The notes below the pieces were generated by a model that was given only the letters and a program-made list of their open reading frames with translations, ran no database searches and was not told the DNA's origin. DNA of 64,000 bases from UBA4582 sp047629195 (GTDB lineage Bacteria > Pseudomonadota > Gammaproteobacteria > Pseudomonadales > Azotimanducaceae): assembly GCA_047629195.1 (NCBI GenBank), contig JBLHWY010000010.1, positions 3,732 to 67,731 on the forward strand. The letters run 5' to 3'. Both the position numbers and the translations under genes were made by a program. Below are positions 56,068-63,876 of this stretch, one piece after another. Each line of letters opens with the position of its first letter. The first letter of the stretch is position 1.

Positions 56068-56113
56068 CGCATACATTGCTAAATTCGCGCCGCTTATGCG
56101 ATAATTGCGCATA
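56068..56113. promoter_or_regulatory. Three half-site Lrp/AsnC-type operator
   Basis: CGCATA (56068-56073), TATGCG (56095-56100) and CGCATA (56108-56113). The last two form a palindrome around ataattg. They lie between the divergent hydroxylase and Lrp/AsnC genes and are the obvious candidate binding site for that regulator. Confidence 0.55.
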
Positions 56114-56155
56114 GAAACCCTTTTTTCTTTACTTTTTTCGCACCAAATTCTATTT

Positions 56156-56620
56156 ATGGATCGATTCGACACACAATTACTCAACACCCTGCAAAGCGCA
56201 GGCAGAAGCACAACAGCGGAACTTGCTGAATCAGTGCATCTTTCGCCCTCCCAGTGTCAAAGACGCATGAAGAAGCTAGAGGAAACCGGCATTATAAAAG
56301 GCTACGTTGCACTTTTGGATGCCGACGAGCTGGGACTTGAGGTGACAGCGATCGTGAGCATCAAATTAACAAGTCACGGTAGACATCCAACCCAAGATTT
56401 TCAGCAGGTTGTTGACCAGCACGAGGAGATCATGGAGTGCCACGCCGTCACCGGCGATGAGGACTACGTACTAAAAATCATGACCCGCGACCTTAAACAT
56501 TTTTCCGATTTCCTTATGGACAACTTGATGAGCCTGCCAATCGTTGCAAGCGTTCGGTCAAACGTACTTCTACAAGAATTAAAATCAACAACATCGCTAC
56601 CTATTAACTCGCTCAAATAG
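56156..56620 (+). CDS. Lrp/AsnC family transcriptional regulator
   Basis: N-terminal winged helix-turn-helix (LLNTLQSAGRSTTAELAESV, LSPSQCQRRMKKLEETGIIK) and a C-terminal RAM ligand-binding domain (VTAIVSIKLTSH, VMECHAVTGDEDYVLKIM-type block). The ATG at 56156 gives 154 residues, normal for the family; a TTG at 56105 would add an unlikely leader. Divergent from the aromatic amino acid hydroxylase, so it probably controls that gene in response to an aromatic amino acid. Confidence 0.93.
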   Translation: MDRFDTQLLNTLQSAGRSTTAELAESVHLSPSQCQRRMKKLEETGIIKGYVALLDADELGLEVTAIVSIKLTSHGRHPTQDFQQVVDQHEEIMECHAVTGDEDYVLKIMTRDLKHFSDFLMDNLMSLPIVASVRSNVLLQELKSTTSLPINSLK

Positions 56621-56649
56621 CACCTATAAACCGCACTTAAGGAATTTTC

Positions 56650-57888
56650 ATGCCCACCTCCCCCCACTGGTATCGGTGGGCACTACTGACAGGCGTCTGG
56701 GCACTCTACTGCTCCTTTGGCCTTATAGTTACTAGCCTAGCCCCGCTCGTTATGCTCATTGAATCTGATCTCGACATCAGTCACTCAGCGATGGGCAGCG
56801 TCATGGGCGCCTGGCAATTAGTGTTTATTGTATCCGCCATCCCCTGCGGTATTTTGTTAGACAAGTTAGGCACCCGCTACGCGCTAACACTAGGCGGACT
56901 CATCATTGCAGCTTCAGCGCTGGCACGTGGATTTTCAGATAGCTATGCCATGCTAATCATCGCCGTCATGCTATTCGGTATCGGGGGGCCGATCATTTCT
57001 GCCGGTGCACCTAAGGTTGTGACCAGATACTTTGACGGTCAGACCCGAGGTTTAGCCATGGGTATCTATATGACCGGGCCCTCTATTGGCGGTGTTATAT
57101 CTCTGACTTTGACCCATTCAGTTCTGGTTCCCTTATTTGATGATTCCTGGCGTGGGGTCATGTTCCTGTGGGCCGGATTTACAGCTTTGATTAGTCTTGC
57201 ATGGTTTGCACTGGCATCGTTCAACCCTTCTTCTAACACCCCGCTTATTGATGTTCAGACTCAAGACGAACTCGCTCAAGTGCCGCAAAAGCAAACTCAA
57301 ATTATTGCAAACTTGCTACGTCAGCCTTCGGTTGTATTGGTATTAGGCATGGGTATTGGGGTATTCATGTTTAACCACGGACTGAATAACTGGTTGCCGG
57401 AACTTCTTAAGAACGGCGGCCTTTCGCTGGTTGAGTCCGGCTATTGGGCAGCCATCCCAACAGTCATTGGGATTGCAGGATCGCTACTGATTCCTAGACT
57501 GGCAACGCCGGGACGCAGGTATCACATTCTAATTATATTGAGTCTGTGCGCAGCAGTCGCAAGCGTGTTGTTGCAGTTTCAAGCGGATGTTCCTCTTATT
57601 ACAGGCCTGATACTTCAAGGTATCGCTCGATCGAGTCTCATGACCGTATTAATTCTGACGCTTTTGGAACTACCCGCGGTGGGTGAAAAATACGCAGGCG
57701 TGGCAAGTGGACTATTTTTCTCGGTAGCAGAAGTTGGCGGCGTCTTAGGCCCGCTCACTTTAGGGTTTATGTATGACATGAGCGGTGGCTTCAACTCAGG
57801 ACTTTATTTACTCACCAGTATTTCACTGTTGATCGCAATCTCTGGCCTAGCGCTGAGAAAAGGCTCCGCCAAAATGACCAACAGCTGA
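56650..57888 (+). CDS. Major facilitator superfamily transporter, CynX/NimT-like
   Basis: 412 residues with about twelve membrane segments. The segment 2-3 loop is GILLDKLGTRYALTLGGL, matching the MFS motif; the overall sequence (SLAPLVMLIESDLDISHSAM, MGSVMGAWQLVFIVSAIPCG) resembles CynX/NimT. A good ribosome site (aaggaa) precedes the ATG. It lies 29 bp after the Lrp gene on the same strand and may be cotranscribed; cargo unknown, possibly an aromatic amino acid derivative. Confidence 0.85.
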   Translation: MPTSPHWYRWALLTGVWALYCSFGLIVTSLAPLVMLIESDLDISHSAMGSVMGAWQLVFIVSAIPCGILLDKLGTRYALTLGGLIIAASALARGFSDSYAMLIIAVMLFGIGGPIISAGAPKVVTRYFDGQTRGLAMGIYMTGPSIGGVISLTLTHSVLVPLFDDSWRGVMFLWAGFTALISLAWFALASFNPSSNTPLIDVQTQDELAQVPQKQTQIIANLLRQPSVVLVLGMGIGVFMFNHGLNNWLPELLKNGGLSLVESGYWAAIPTVIGIAGSLLIPRLATPGRRYHILIILSLCAAVASVLLQFQADVPLITGLILQGIARSSLMTVLILTLLELPAVGEKYAGVASGLFFSVAEVGGVLGPLTLGFMYDMSGGFNSGLYLLTSISLLIAISGLALRKGSAKMTNS

Positions 57889-57891
57889 ATG

Positions 57892-58455
57892 CTAACGACT
57901 AAAAGAATGTGGCGCAACATGCTCATGCGCCTCAATGCCCTGCTCTGTGATCTGAAAAATTGAAGCCACTGTCCCAGTTGACGAAATATCCAACATTCCA
58001 ATAGTGCCGTGACGAATAGATTGATTTTTAGGTAGCGTGGGAGACCCAGGGTTAATGCACAACATGTCACCCACCAAATGAACACCTTCAAGATGGGTGT
58101 GGCCATAAACCATAATGTCAGGTTGCACATCACCAAAGTGGCGCTCGACATAACCCGCGATGAATTCAGGTGATTTTCTTGCTGGTGATGGTAATTTATG
58201 AATCATACCGATGGTTAGCCCACCCAATTCAAGTGCCCAGCAATCTTGCAAGCGGTCATCGATTATATCCAAGTCACCATTGCCACGGGCCACATATATT
58301 GGGGCAAGCTGATTGAGTTCATCAACAACGTCTAATGTATGAAGGTCTCCGGCGTGAAGAATCACATCAGCATCCCGGAACGCATCATATGCCTGGGGCC
58401 AAAGTTCTTTTATTGAACCAGGCATATGTGTATCAGCTATAAGTCCTATGCGCAT
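57892..58455 (-). CDS. YfcE-type calcineurin-like phosphoesterase
   Basis: Small metallophosphoesterase with the complete metal-binding set: IADTHMPGS, ILHAGDLHTLDV, ARGNGDLD, MIHKLPSP and VYGHTHLEGVHL, followed by INPGSPTLPKN. 187 residues. In vitro, relatives hydrolyse phosphodiesters; the physiological substrate is unknown. The start overlaps the end of the upstream molybdopterin enzyme gene by ten bases. Confidence 0.92.
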   Translation of the reverse strand: MRIGLIADTHMPGSIKELWPQAYDAFRDADVILHAGDLHTLDVVDELNQLAPIYVARGNGDLDIIDDRLQDCWALELGGLTIGMIHKLPSPARKSPEFIAGYVERHFGDVQPDIMVYGHTHLEGVHLVGDMLCINPGSPTLPKNQSIRHGTIGMLDISSTGTVASIFQITEQGIEAHEHVAPHSFSR

Positions 58456-60563
58456 ACTTCAACATCCACTGGAATACCGGTCATAAAAGATTGATTACTG
58501 AGCTTCTCGTAACTGCCCGGTCCTGTTGGAAGCAACTCATTGGTATTGACACCAGCGTATTTCTTAGCGACATTCATACCCGTGTTTTGATGACCCCAAC
58601 CGTGCGTCATGGCAACAGTGCCCGGCTTTAGCGAGTCATCCAGCACGACACTAGAAACGATTTCACCATTACCATTATGAATTTTCACCTCCGAACCTTC
58701 ACCCACATTGCGTGCCCGAGCATCCTCAGGATGCATGTACAGAGGATTCGTCAGTTGTTTAGCTCGTTTCAGTGAGGGGACATTATGGAACCAGCTATTA
58801 ATCATATAGTTAGTTCGACGCGAGATCATTTTCAACTGAGTGCTGGCTTGACTCTCTGATTCAGCTTCAAGAAATATCTGCTCACAGAGTCCTAACGCTT
58901 CCGTAAATATTTCAGGACAGCAATCCACTTTCCCATTCTCAGTCTGAATCCAATCCTGATAAAATCGACCCGCCTTAGGGCTCGGCAATACCGCCGTCTG
59001 GTGAGGCATTGCTTCAAGCTTGGCTGAACTTAAATCACTCTGCCGCAGCATATGATCAAGCCTACCAAGGGGAGCTTCCATTTCAAACTCAGCATCGGTG
59101 CCTTCAGCCTTTTCGCCGAAGCCCTGCGCTTGTTCTAATCGAGCTAAAATCCACCATTCGGGTTTTCGCTCTGCCTTAGGCGGCACAATAAAATCAGTAT
59201 ATTGAACAAAAGGCTGTTGCTGTAGGCCAAGACCACACATATTAATATCTTTACGCTCGTACATATCTGTCGCGGGTAACACATAATCGGCATAAGCAGC
59301 TGTCGCATTCGGATAAATATCGATGATAAAGATGAACTCAAGCTTCTCGAATGCTCTACGCATTTTCTCACCGCCACCCATCGACAAAATTGGATTGCCA
59401 GAAATAACGACCAAAGCTTTTATTGGATCCTCTTCAGCCAAAATCATATCGGCGAGTAAATTTCCTGGCAGTGAACCCCGAATCTTTCTCATTTCGCCAA
59501 AGGCTGATTCAAAGAACGGATTATCTTCGTATGTCTTGCCTGCCTTCGCAGCGGGATAAAAGCCAAGTGAGTAAATATTGCCGCCGGGTTTGTCCAAGTT
59601 ACCAGTAACAAAGCTCAACATAAATAACAGCCAGTAAGCGATTGTGCCCTGCCTGCCCATATTCACGCCCGTCGACATATATACTGCCGCTTTATCGGCA
59701 TCGACAAACTCTTTTGCCAACTGCCGAATCTCTGCTGCTGATATCCCCACCACCTCTGCGACACGATCAGGAGAATAGTTCGCGATAAATAATCGTAGCT
59801 CGTCAACACGCTCACCGTGTTCCTCAATCACTTCGATATCGAAACGACCGGTCGCGTCTAGTTCATGCAACAGCGCTGCCATCAAATACACATCAGTATC
59901 TGGATTAACCTGAACAACTTCGCCAATTCCCTTTACTGATTCGTTAACCCGCGGATCAACGAAACGAATTTTGGCACCACGTTTCTTTGCCTCTCGTAAT
60001 GCCTTCATGGGATCAGCAATCGAGATGAAGCTCATGTGTGAGACACGAGGATTTGAGCCAAAAACCAGCAGAAAATCTGTATTCTCAATATCTGGAATGG
60101 GATGAATCGTGCTGGAGCCAAACATTGCTTCGCTACCGGCAAATTTATTAGTGCAATCCTGAGTACCAGAGCTGAAATTTCTTCGGATTTCATTCTTGAC
60201 AAAAAATGACCCAATCGCTGGACCCGCCATTGAATTGAATGCCAGTGGGTTTCCAGAATATGACGCAATTGAATTAGCCCCATACTTTTCTCTTACGCCC
60301 GCCAGTCCAGCGGCAATACCCGTCGCTGCTTCATCCCAACTCACGCGCTCGAAACCATTGCCCGATTTTTTCATAGGGTAATTGTTACGATCCGGATCCT
60401 GATGAATCTCAAGTGTAGCCAGCCCCTTATGGCAAGCAAAGCCTTTGGTCACCGGATGATCTCGGTCGGGGAGCAGAGAAACAATCTCATCATTCTCAAC
60501 CTCGGCGATCAATGCGCACGAAGGCTCACAAACTCTGCAAAACGTATTATGCTTGCTCGACAT
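58446..60563 (-). CDS. Molybdopterin oxidoreductase of the DMSO reductase family
   Basis: N-terminal 4Fe-4S site in TFCRVCEPSCALIAEVEND (C-x2-C-x3-C) with the distal Cys in GFACHKG; molybdopterin-binding domains follow (FLLVFGSNPRVSHMSF, VDPRVNESVKGIGEVVQV, VVISGNPILSMGGGEKM). The Cys in QDCTNKFAGSEAMFG is a candidate molybdenum ligand. A C-terminal beta-barrel domain ends in the LLPTGPGSYEKLSNQ region. The ATG at 60563 gives 705 residues; 60608 is the alternative. No Tat signal, so probably cytoplasmic. No electron-transfer subunits lie nearby, and the substrate is unknown. Divergent from an acyl-CoA dehydrogenase gene. Confidence 0.88.
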   Translation of the reverse strand: MSSKHNTFCRVCEPSCALIAEVENDEIVSLLPDRDHPVTKGFACHKGLATLEIHQDPDRNNYPMKKSGNGFERVSWDEAATGIAAGLAGVREKYGANSIASYSGNPLAFNSMAGPAIGSFFVKNEIRRNFSSGTQDCTNKFAGSEAMFGSSTIHPIPDIENTDFLLVFGSNPRVSHMSFISIADPMKALREAKKRGAKIRFVDPRVNESVKGIGEVVQVNPDTDVYLMAALLHELDATGRFDIEVIEEHGERVDELRLFIANYSPDRVAEVVGISAAEIRQLAKEFVDADKAAVYMSTGVNMGRQGTIAYWLLFMLSFVTGNLDKPGGNIYSLGFYPAAKAGKTYEDNPFFESAFGEMRKIRGSLPGNLLADMILAEEDPIKALVVISGNPILSMGGGEKMRRAFEKLEFIFIIDIYPNATAAYADYVLPATDMYERKDINMCGLGLQQQPFVQYTDFIVPPKAERKPEWWILARLEQAQGFGEKAEGTDAEFEMEAPLGRLDHMLRQSDLSSAKLEAMPHQTAVLPSPKAGRFYQDWIQTENGKVDCCPEIFTEALGLCEQIFLEAESESQASTQLKMISRRTNYMINSWFHNVPSLKRAKQLTNPLYMHPEDARARNVGEGSEVKIHNGNGEIVSSVVLDDSLKPGTVAMTHGWGHQNTGMNVAKKYAGVNTNELLPTGPGSYEKLSNQSFMTGIPVDVEVCA

Positions 60564-60645
60564 CTTCTCTTCCCCTGAATCTTCCAATTTGAAATAGTGT
60601 CCTAGCATATCAAGTAGATCAGTAAATACAATTTCTAGTGAAAGG

Positions 60646-60676
60646 GGTCTGTACAGAGGATGGAATTGGACAGACC
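60646..60676. promoter_or_regulatory. Inverted repeat in the oxidoreductase/acyl-CoA dehydrogenase promoter region
   Basis: GGTCTGT (60646-60652) and ACAGACC (60670-60676) are perfect 7-bp arms 17 bases apart, in the interval between divergent genes. Possible operator for a local regulator; no such regulator is identified. Confidence 0.4.
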
Positions 60677-60766
60677 TGACCTTTTATAGCGCTTCCCATT
60701 ACTGTACAAACGCCCATGAAATTTAATGTCTAGTAAATAGCCAACAAAGTAAGCAGGAGTAACAAG

Positions 60767-62011
60767 ATGTCCGCATCGGAATCAAAAGATACGCCAGAAC
60801 AAGCCGAATTTAGAGCACAGGCGCGTGAATGGCTAGAGAACAACCACCCGGGCCAACCCTCAATGAGAATACCACTCGGTGCTCTCGAGTTAAGTGACCC
60901 CGAAGCCCTGGGTTATCTCAAAAAATGGCAGAAGTCTGCCTACGAAGCAGGCCTAGTCGGGGCGGACTACTCAAAAGAATGCGGCGGCGGCGGTCATACG
61001 GACTGCCAAACGATTGCCAATCAGGAAATGCAACGCGCAAAAACACCCTACTTTCCGAACATTATTGGATTAGGCATGGCAGCGCCCACGGTCTATTTCC
61101 ACGGCCAAGAAGAAGTCAAAAATGAATTGTTACCTCGTCTCTTCTCAGGAGAAGACATCTGGTGTCAGGGCTTCAGTGAGCCTGGCGCGGGATCTGACCT
61201 TGCCAACCAACAAACCTTCGCCGAGAAAAAAGGCGATAGCTGGGTCATAAATGGTCACAAGGTCTGGACTTCGCTCGCGCATTTCGCGAGTTGGATGATC
61301 CTCCTTTGCAGAACCGACAAAGAAGACAAGTACAACGGCCTGTCCTACTTCGCCGTACCCATTGAATCGGCGCTGGGTAAAGGCGTAACGGTTAGACCGC
61401 TCATAAAAATGACTGGTGAAACTGGCTTTAACGAAGTGATCTTCGAAGACCTCGTCGTTGAAGACAAGTATCGACTTGATGATGTCGGTGCCGGCTGGAA
61501 AGTCGCCATGACAACGCTTGCACACGAACGAGGCGCAGGCATGCTAGTAACGCCATCGGCCGGTGGTATGACCCAGAAGAGCGAGACTAGCGCGAATACC
61601 AGCAGTCCTTCGGCCCTAATCGACCTTGCAAAAAACAGCTATAGAAATGGCAAGACAGCGGCAGATGACCCCTTGATTCGTGACGAAATTGTCAAAATGA
61701 TTATCCGTCAGGAATCTTTCAGACAAAACCAAAGACGCGCAGGTGTGCAGTCACTGCTCGATCACCCTATGCGGCTGGCGTTACAAAACAAGCTGGTGGG
61801 CACCGAATACAATCAAGATCTTGCAAAGCTTTCTTATGACATTGAAGGTCCTGCAAGTAGCTTGTATCTCAATGACGACAAAGCGCCGGGTGGCGGTGAG
61901 TGGCCACTTGCATACATGAACTCGTTTGGCGTCACCATTGCGGCTGGTGCGAACGAAGTCCAACGAAACATTCTCGGCGAACGCGTGCTTGGCATGCCCA
62001 AATCGAAGTAA
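60767..62011 (+). CDS. Acyl-CoA dehydrogenase, first subunit of a pair
   Basis: FAD-dependent acyl-CoA dehydrogenase fold. QGFSEPGAGSDLANQQTF binds flavin, GLVGADYSKECGGGG and WVINGHKVWTSLA follow, and the end GANEVQRNILGERVLGMP is the typical dimer/flavin segment. 414 residues. Followed 8 bp later by a second, less similar dehydrogenase, the layout of alpha2beta2 enzymes such as FadE26-FadE27 or ChsE1-ChsE2 that act on steroid side-chain CoA esters. Substrate unproven. Confidence 0.93.
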   Translation: MSASESKDTPEQAEFRAQAREWLENNHPGQPSMRIPLGALELSDPEALGYLKKWQKSAYEAGLVGADYSKECGGGGHTDCQTIANQEMQRAKTPYFPNIIGLGMAAPTVYFHGQEEVKNELLPRLFSGEDIWCQGFSEPGAGSDLANQQTFAEKKGDSWVINGHKVWTSLAHFASWMILLCRTDKEDKYNGLSYFAVPIESALGKGVTVRPLIKMTGETGFNEVIFEDLVVEDKYRLDDVGAGWKVAMTTLAHERGAGMLVTPSAGGMTQKSETSANTSSPSALIDLAKNSYRNGKTAADDPLIRDEIVKMIIRQESFRQNQRRAGVQSLLDHPMRLALQNKLVGTEYNQDLAKLSYDIEGPASSLYLNDDKAPGGGEWPLAYMNSFGVTIAAGANEVQRNILGERVLGMPKSK

Positions 62012-62019
62012 AGGGAAAC

Positions 62020-63192
62020 ATGACGATGAAAGAACAACCTAAAAACTTCGGCTTCGGTGAAGACGAAACGATGCTGAAAGATTCAGCCGCCAAATTTTTC
62101 TCTGATAATTGTAGCCCCGATAAGCTTCATTCTCTGGTGGCGGAAGATCCCAATATACACAGAGATATTAAGTGTGTATGGAACAAAGACCTGTGGCAGC
62201 AAATCGCAGAGCTAGGCTGGACTGCGGCTTGCGTTCCTGAGGCAGCTGGTGGCCTTGGCATGCCTTTGGTCGCAGCCGTCGCTATCGCTGAAGAAGCCGG
62301 CAAAGCGGCATTCCCCTCACCGCTAATCTCAACCATGATCGCCAGTTTTGTCCTAAGAGAGTGTCAATCTGACGTTGCAACTGCGGCCCTGGGTGATATC
62401 GCAAGTGGCGTACCCATGACGCTGGCAGTAACGAACAAACACGGTTCCTGGGAAGCTCGCGACACAGACGTTGCAGCTACCAACACCTCCACAGGCACAA
62501 CGCTCAATGGCACGTCCTACTATGTTCAGGATGCTCAGAAATGTGACCACTTTGTTGTTAGCGCCACAACCTCAAAGGGTATTGCCCTATATCTCGTTGA
62601 TGCAAACGCTGCCGGAGTTTCGATTACAGCAGACGGTATTATTGACTTAACGCGGGACCAGGCTCACATCGAGTTTAAAAATGCGGCAGCCATTGAGCTA
62701 GCGGCACCGGGTACAGGTGACTCAAGTCTTGCCGCAGCATTGCCTGCTATTCAGACGATCATTACAGCCGACATGGTAGGCGCAGGCGAATGGCTGCTCC
62801 AAACAACTGTCGAATATGCATCAACGCGAGTTCAATTCGATCATCCGCTAGGGTTTTTTCAGGCCGTCAAACACCCGCTTGTAAATGTCATGCTGGAGAT
62901 TGACAGATGCAAATCGTTAGCATACAACGCTGCATGTGCAATAGACGTTGCTGAGACTCAAGCTGACAGAGATGATGCCGCTAAGTTTGCCCATATGGCG
63001 AAAGCTAACGCAGGTGAAATGGCTATTTTTTCATCGAGTAGAGCCGTTCAGTTTCACGGCGGTATAGGCTTCACTTGGGAGTGCTACATACACCTTTTCT
63101 TTAAACGGCAGATGCACAACCAGATGTTATTTGGCGACGCCAAGTATCATCGAGCCAAGCTTGCAGACATCTTGATTGGCGCTGCAGCATAG
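62020..63192 (+). CDS. Acyl-CoA dehydrogenase, second subunit of a pair
   Basis: 390 residues from the ATG at 62020, with aaggga just upstream; the longer frame from 61900 lies inside the previous gene. The N-terminal domain has ELGWTAACVPEAAGGLGMP; the C-terminal domain has RVQFDHPLGFFQAVKHPL and VQFHGGIGFTWE, but the middle flavin-binding segment seen in the first subunit is divergent. This matches the partner subunit of heteromeric acyl-CoA dehydrogenases. The stop codon overlaps the first unit of a 13-bp tandem array. Confidence 0.93.
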   Translation: MTMKEQPKNFGFGEDETMLKDSAAKFFSDNCSPDKLHSLVAEDPNIHRDIKCVWNKDLWQQIAELGWTAACVPEAAGGLGMPLVAAVAIAEEAGKAAFPSPLISTMIASFVLRECQSDVATAALGDIASGVPMTLAVTNKHGSWEARDTDVAATNTSTGTTLNGTSYYVQDAQKCDHFVVSATTSKGIALYLVDANAAGVSITADGIIDLTRDQAHIEFKNAAAIELAAPGTGDSSLAAALPAIQTIITADMVGAGEWLLQTTVEYASTRVQFDHPLGFFQAVKHPLVNVMLEIDRCKSLAYNAACAIDVAETQADRDDAAKFAHMAKANAGEMAIFSSSRAVQFHGGIGFTWECYIHLFFKRQMHNQMLFGDAKYHRAKLADILIGAAA

Positions 63193-63242
63193 CTTGTATA
63201 TATAGCTTGTATATATAGCTTGTATATATAGCTTGTATATAT
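63191..63242 (+). repeat. Four perfect 13-bp tandem repeats at the end of the acyl-CoA dehydrogenase gene
   Basis: agcttgtatatat four times without a mismatch, then a degraded ggcttgt. The TAG stop (63190-63192) shares its last two bases with the first unit. Confidence 0.95.
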
Positions 63243-63274
63243 GGCTTGTGAAATAGCTAGTTAGACTTCAAGCA

Positions 63275-63309
63275 CCCCTCAGGTGAAACGTTCTGTTTCG
63301 TCTGAGGGG
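63275..63309. terminator. Long-stem terminator after the acyl-CoA dehydrogenase operon
   Basis: CCCCTCAG (63275-63282) pairs with CTGAGGGG (63302-63309), continued inward by two G-U pairs and GAAAC/GTTTC to a 5-base loop, about 15 bp in all. Only a short T-run (cattt) follows. Confidence 0.75.
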
Positions 63310-63463
63310 CATTTAGTCAGACACTAATTCTTGTCCGAAAACTAAACATCTCCATGGTTACTTCCCGACAACCTATTGATTTTCTGAACAACAGATCTGA
63401 AAAGTCTTGGAAATTTACTCTGGAATGGGTATTTATGAACGAGAACTAACTCGTCAACCAAAT

Positions 63464-63760
63464 TTAAACGCGCGTACCAGAGAAAGTAGCGTTTCCAAAG
63501 GCTCCCAGTTTCACATTACCTTCGATTGAATCACCACTTACGGTACCTGTAACTTCCAACTTCATGGGCATGGGCTTAGTCATATCGATTCCAAACGCAA
63601 CCGCATCTCCATCAACAGTTCCGCCAGAAAACTCTTGCGTGCCCTGAGCGCCCGCCATATTGCCAGATAACTTGTTTCCGTCGGTCACTAAGGTGACGAC
63701 CGCTTCCTGTGCTCCCATCGGCGAATTTATTGTGACATTCCAACTACCGTCTGCACTCAT
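63464..63760 (-). CDS. Small beta-strand-rich conserved protein of unknown function
   Basis: 99 residues from the ATG at 63760, which has GAGG eight bases upstream; another ATG two codons earlier is possible. It is made of alternating beta strands (WNVTINSPMGAQEAVVTLVT, MKLEVTGTVSGDSIEGNVKL), ending GAFGNATFSGTRV, without signal peptide or Cys. I recall similar short proteins in marine proteobacteria near acyl-CoA metabolism genes, but no function is known to me. Confidence 0.75.
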   Translation of the reverse strand: MSADGSWNVTINSPMGAQEAVVTLVTDGNKLSGNMAGAQGTQEFSGGTVDGDAVAFGIDMTKPMPMKLEVTGTVSGDSIEGNVKLGAFGNATFSGTRV

Positions 63761-63876
63761 ATTCATATCCTCATGTCCGTTATTTTTAGGTAGGGAAGAA
63801 GACTACACTGATATTCTTGCCATACCAACCGATTGAAATACTCACTTAGCCACACACACAACCACTTACTTACCTA

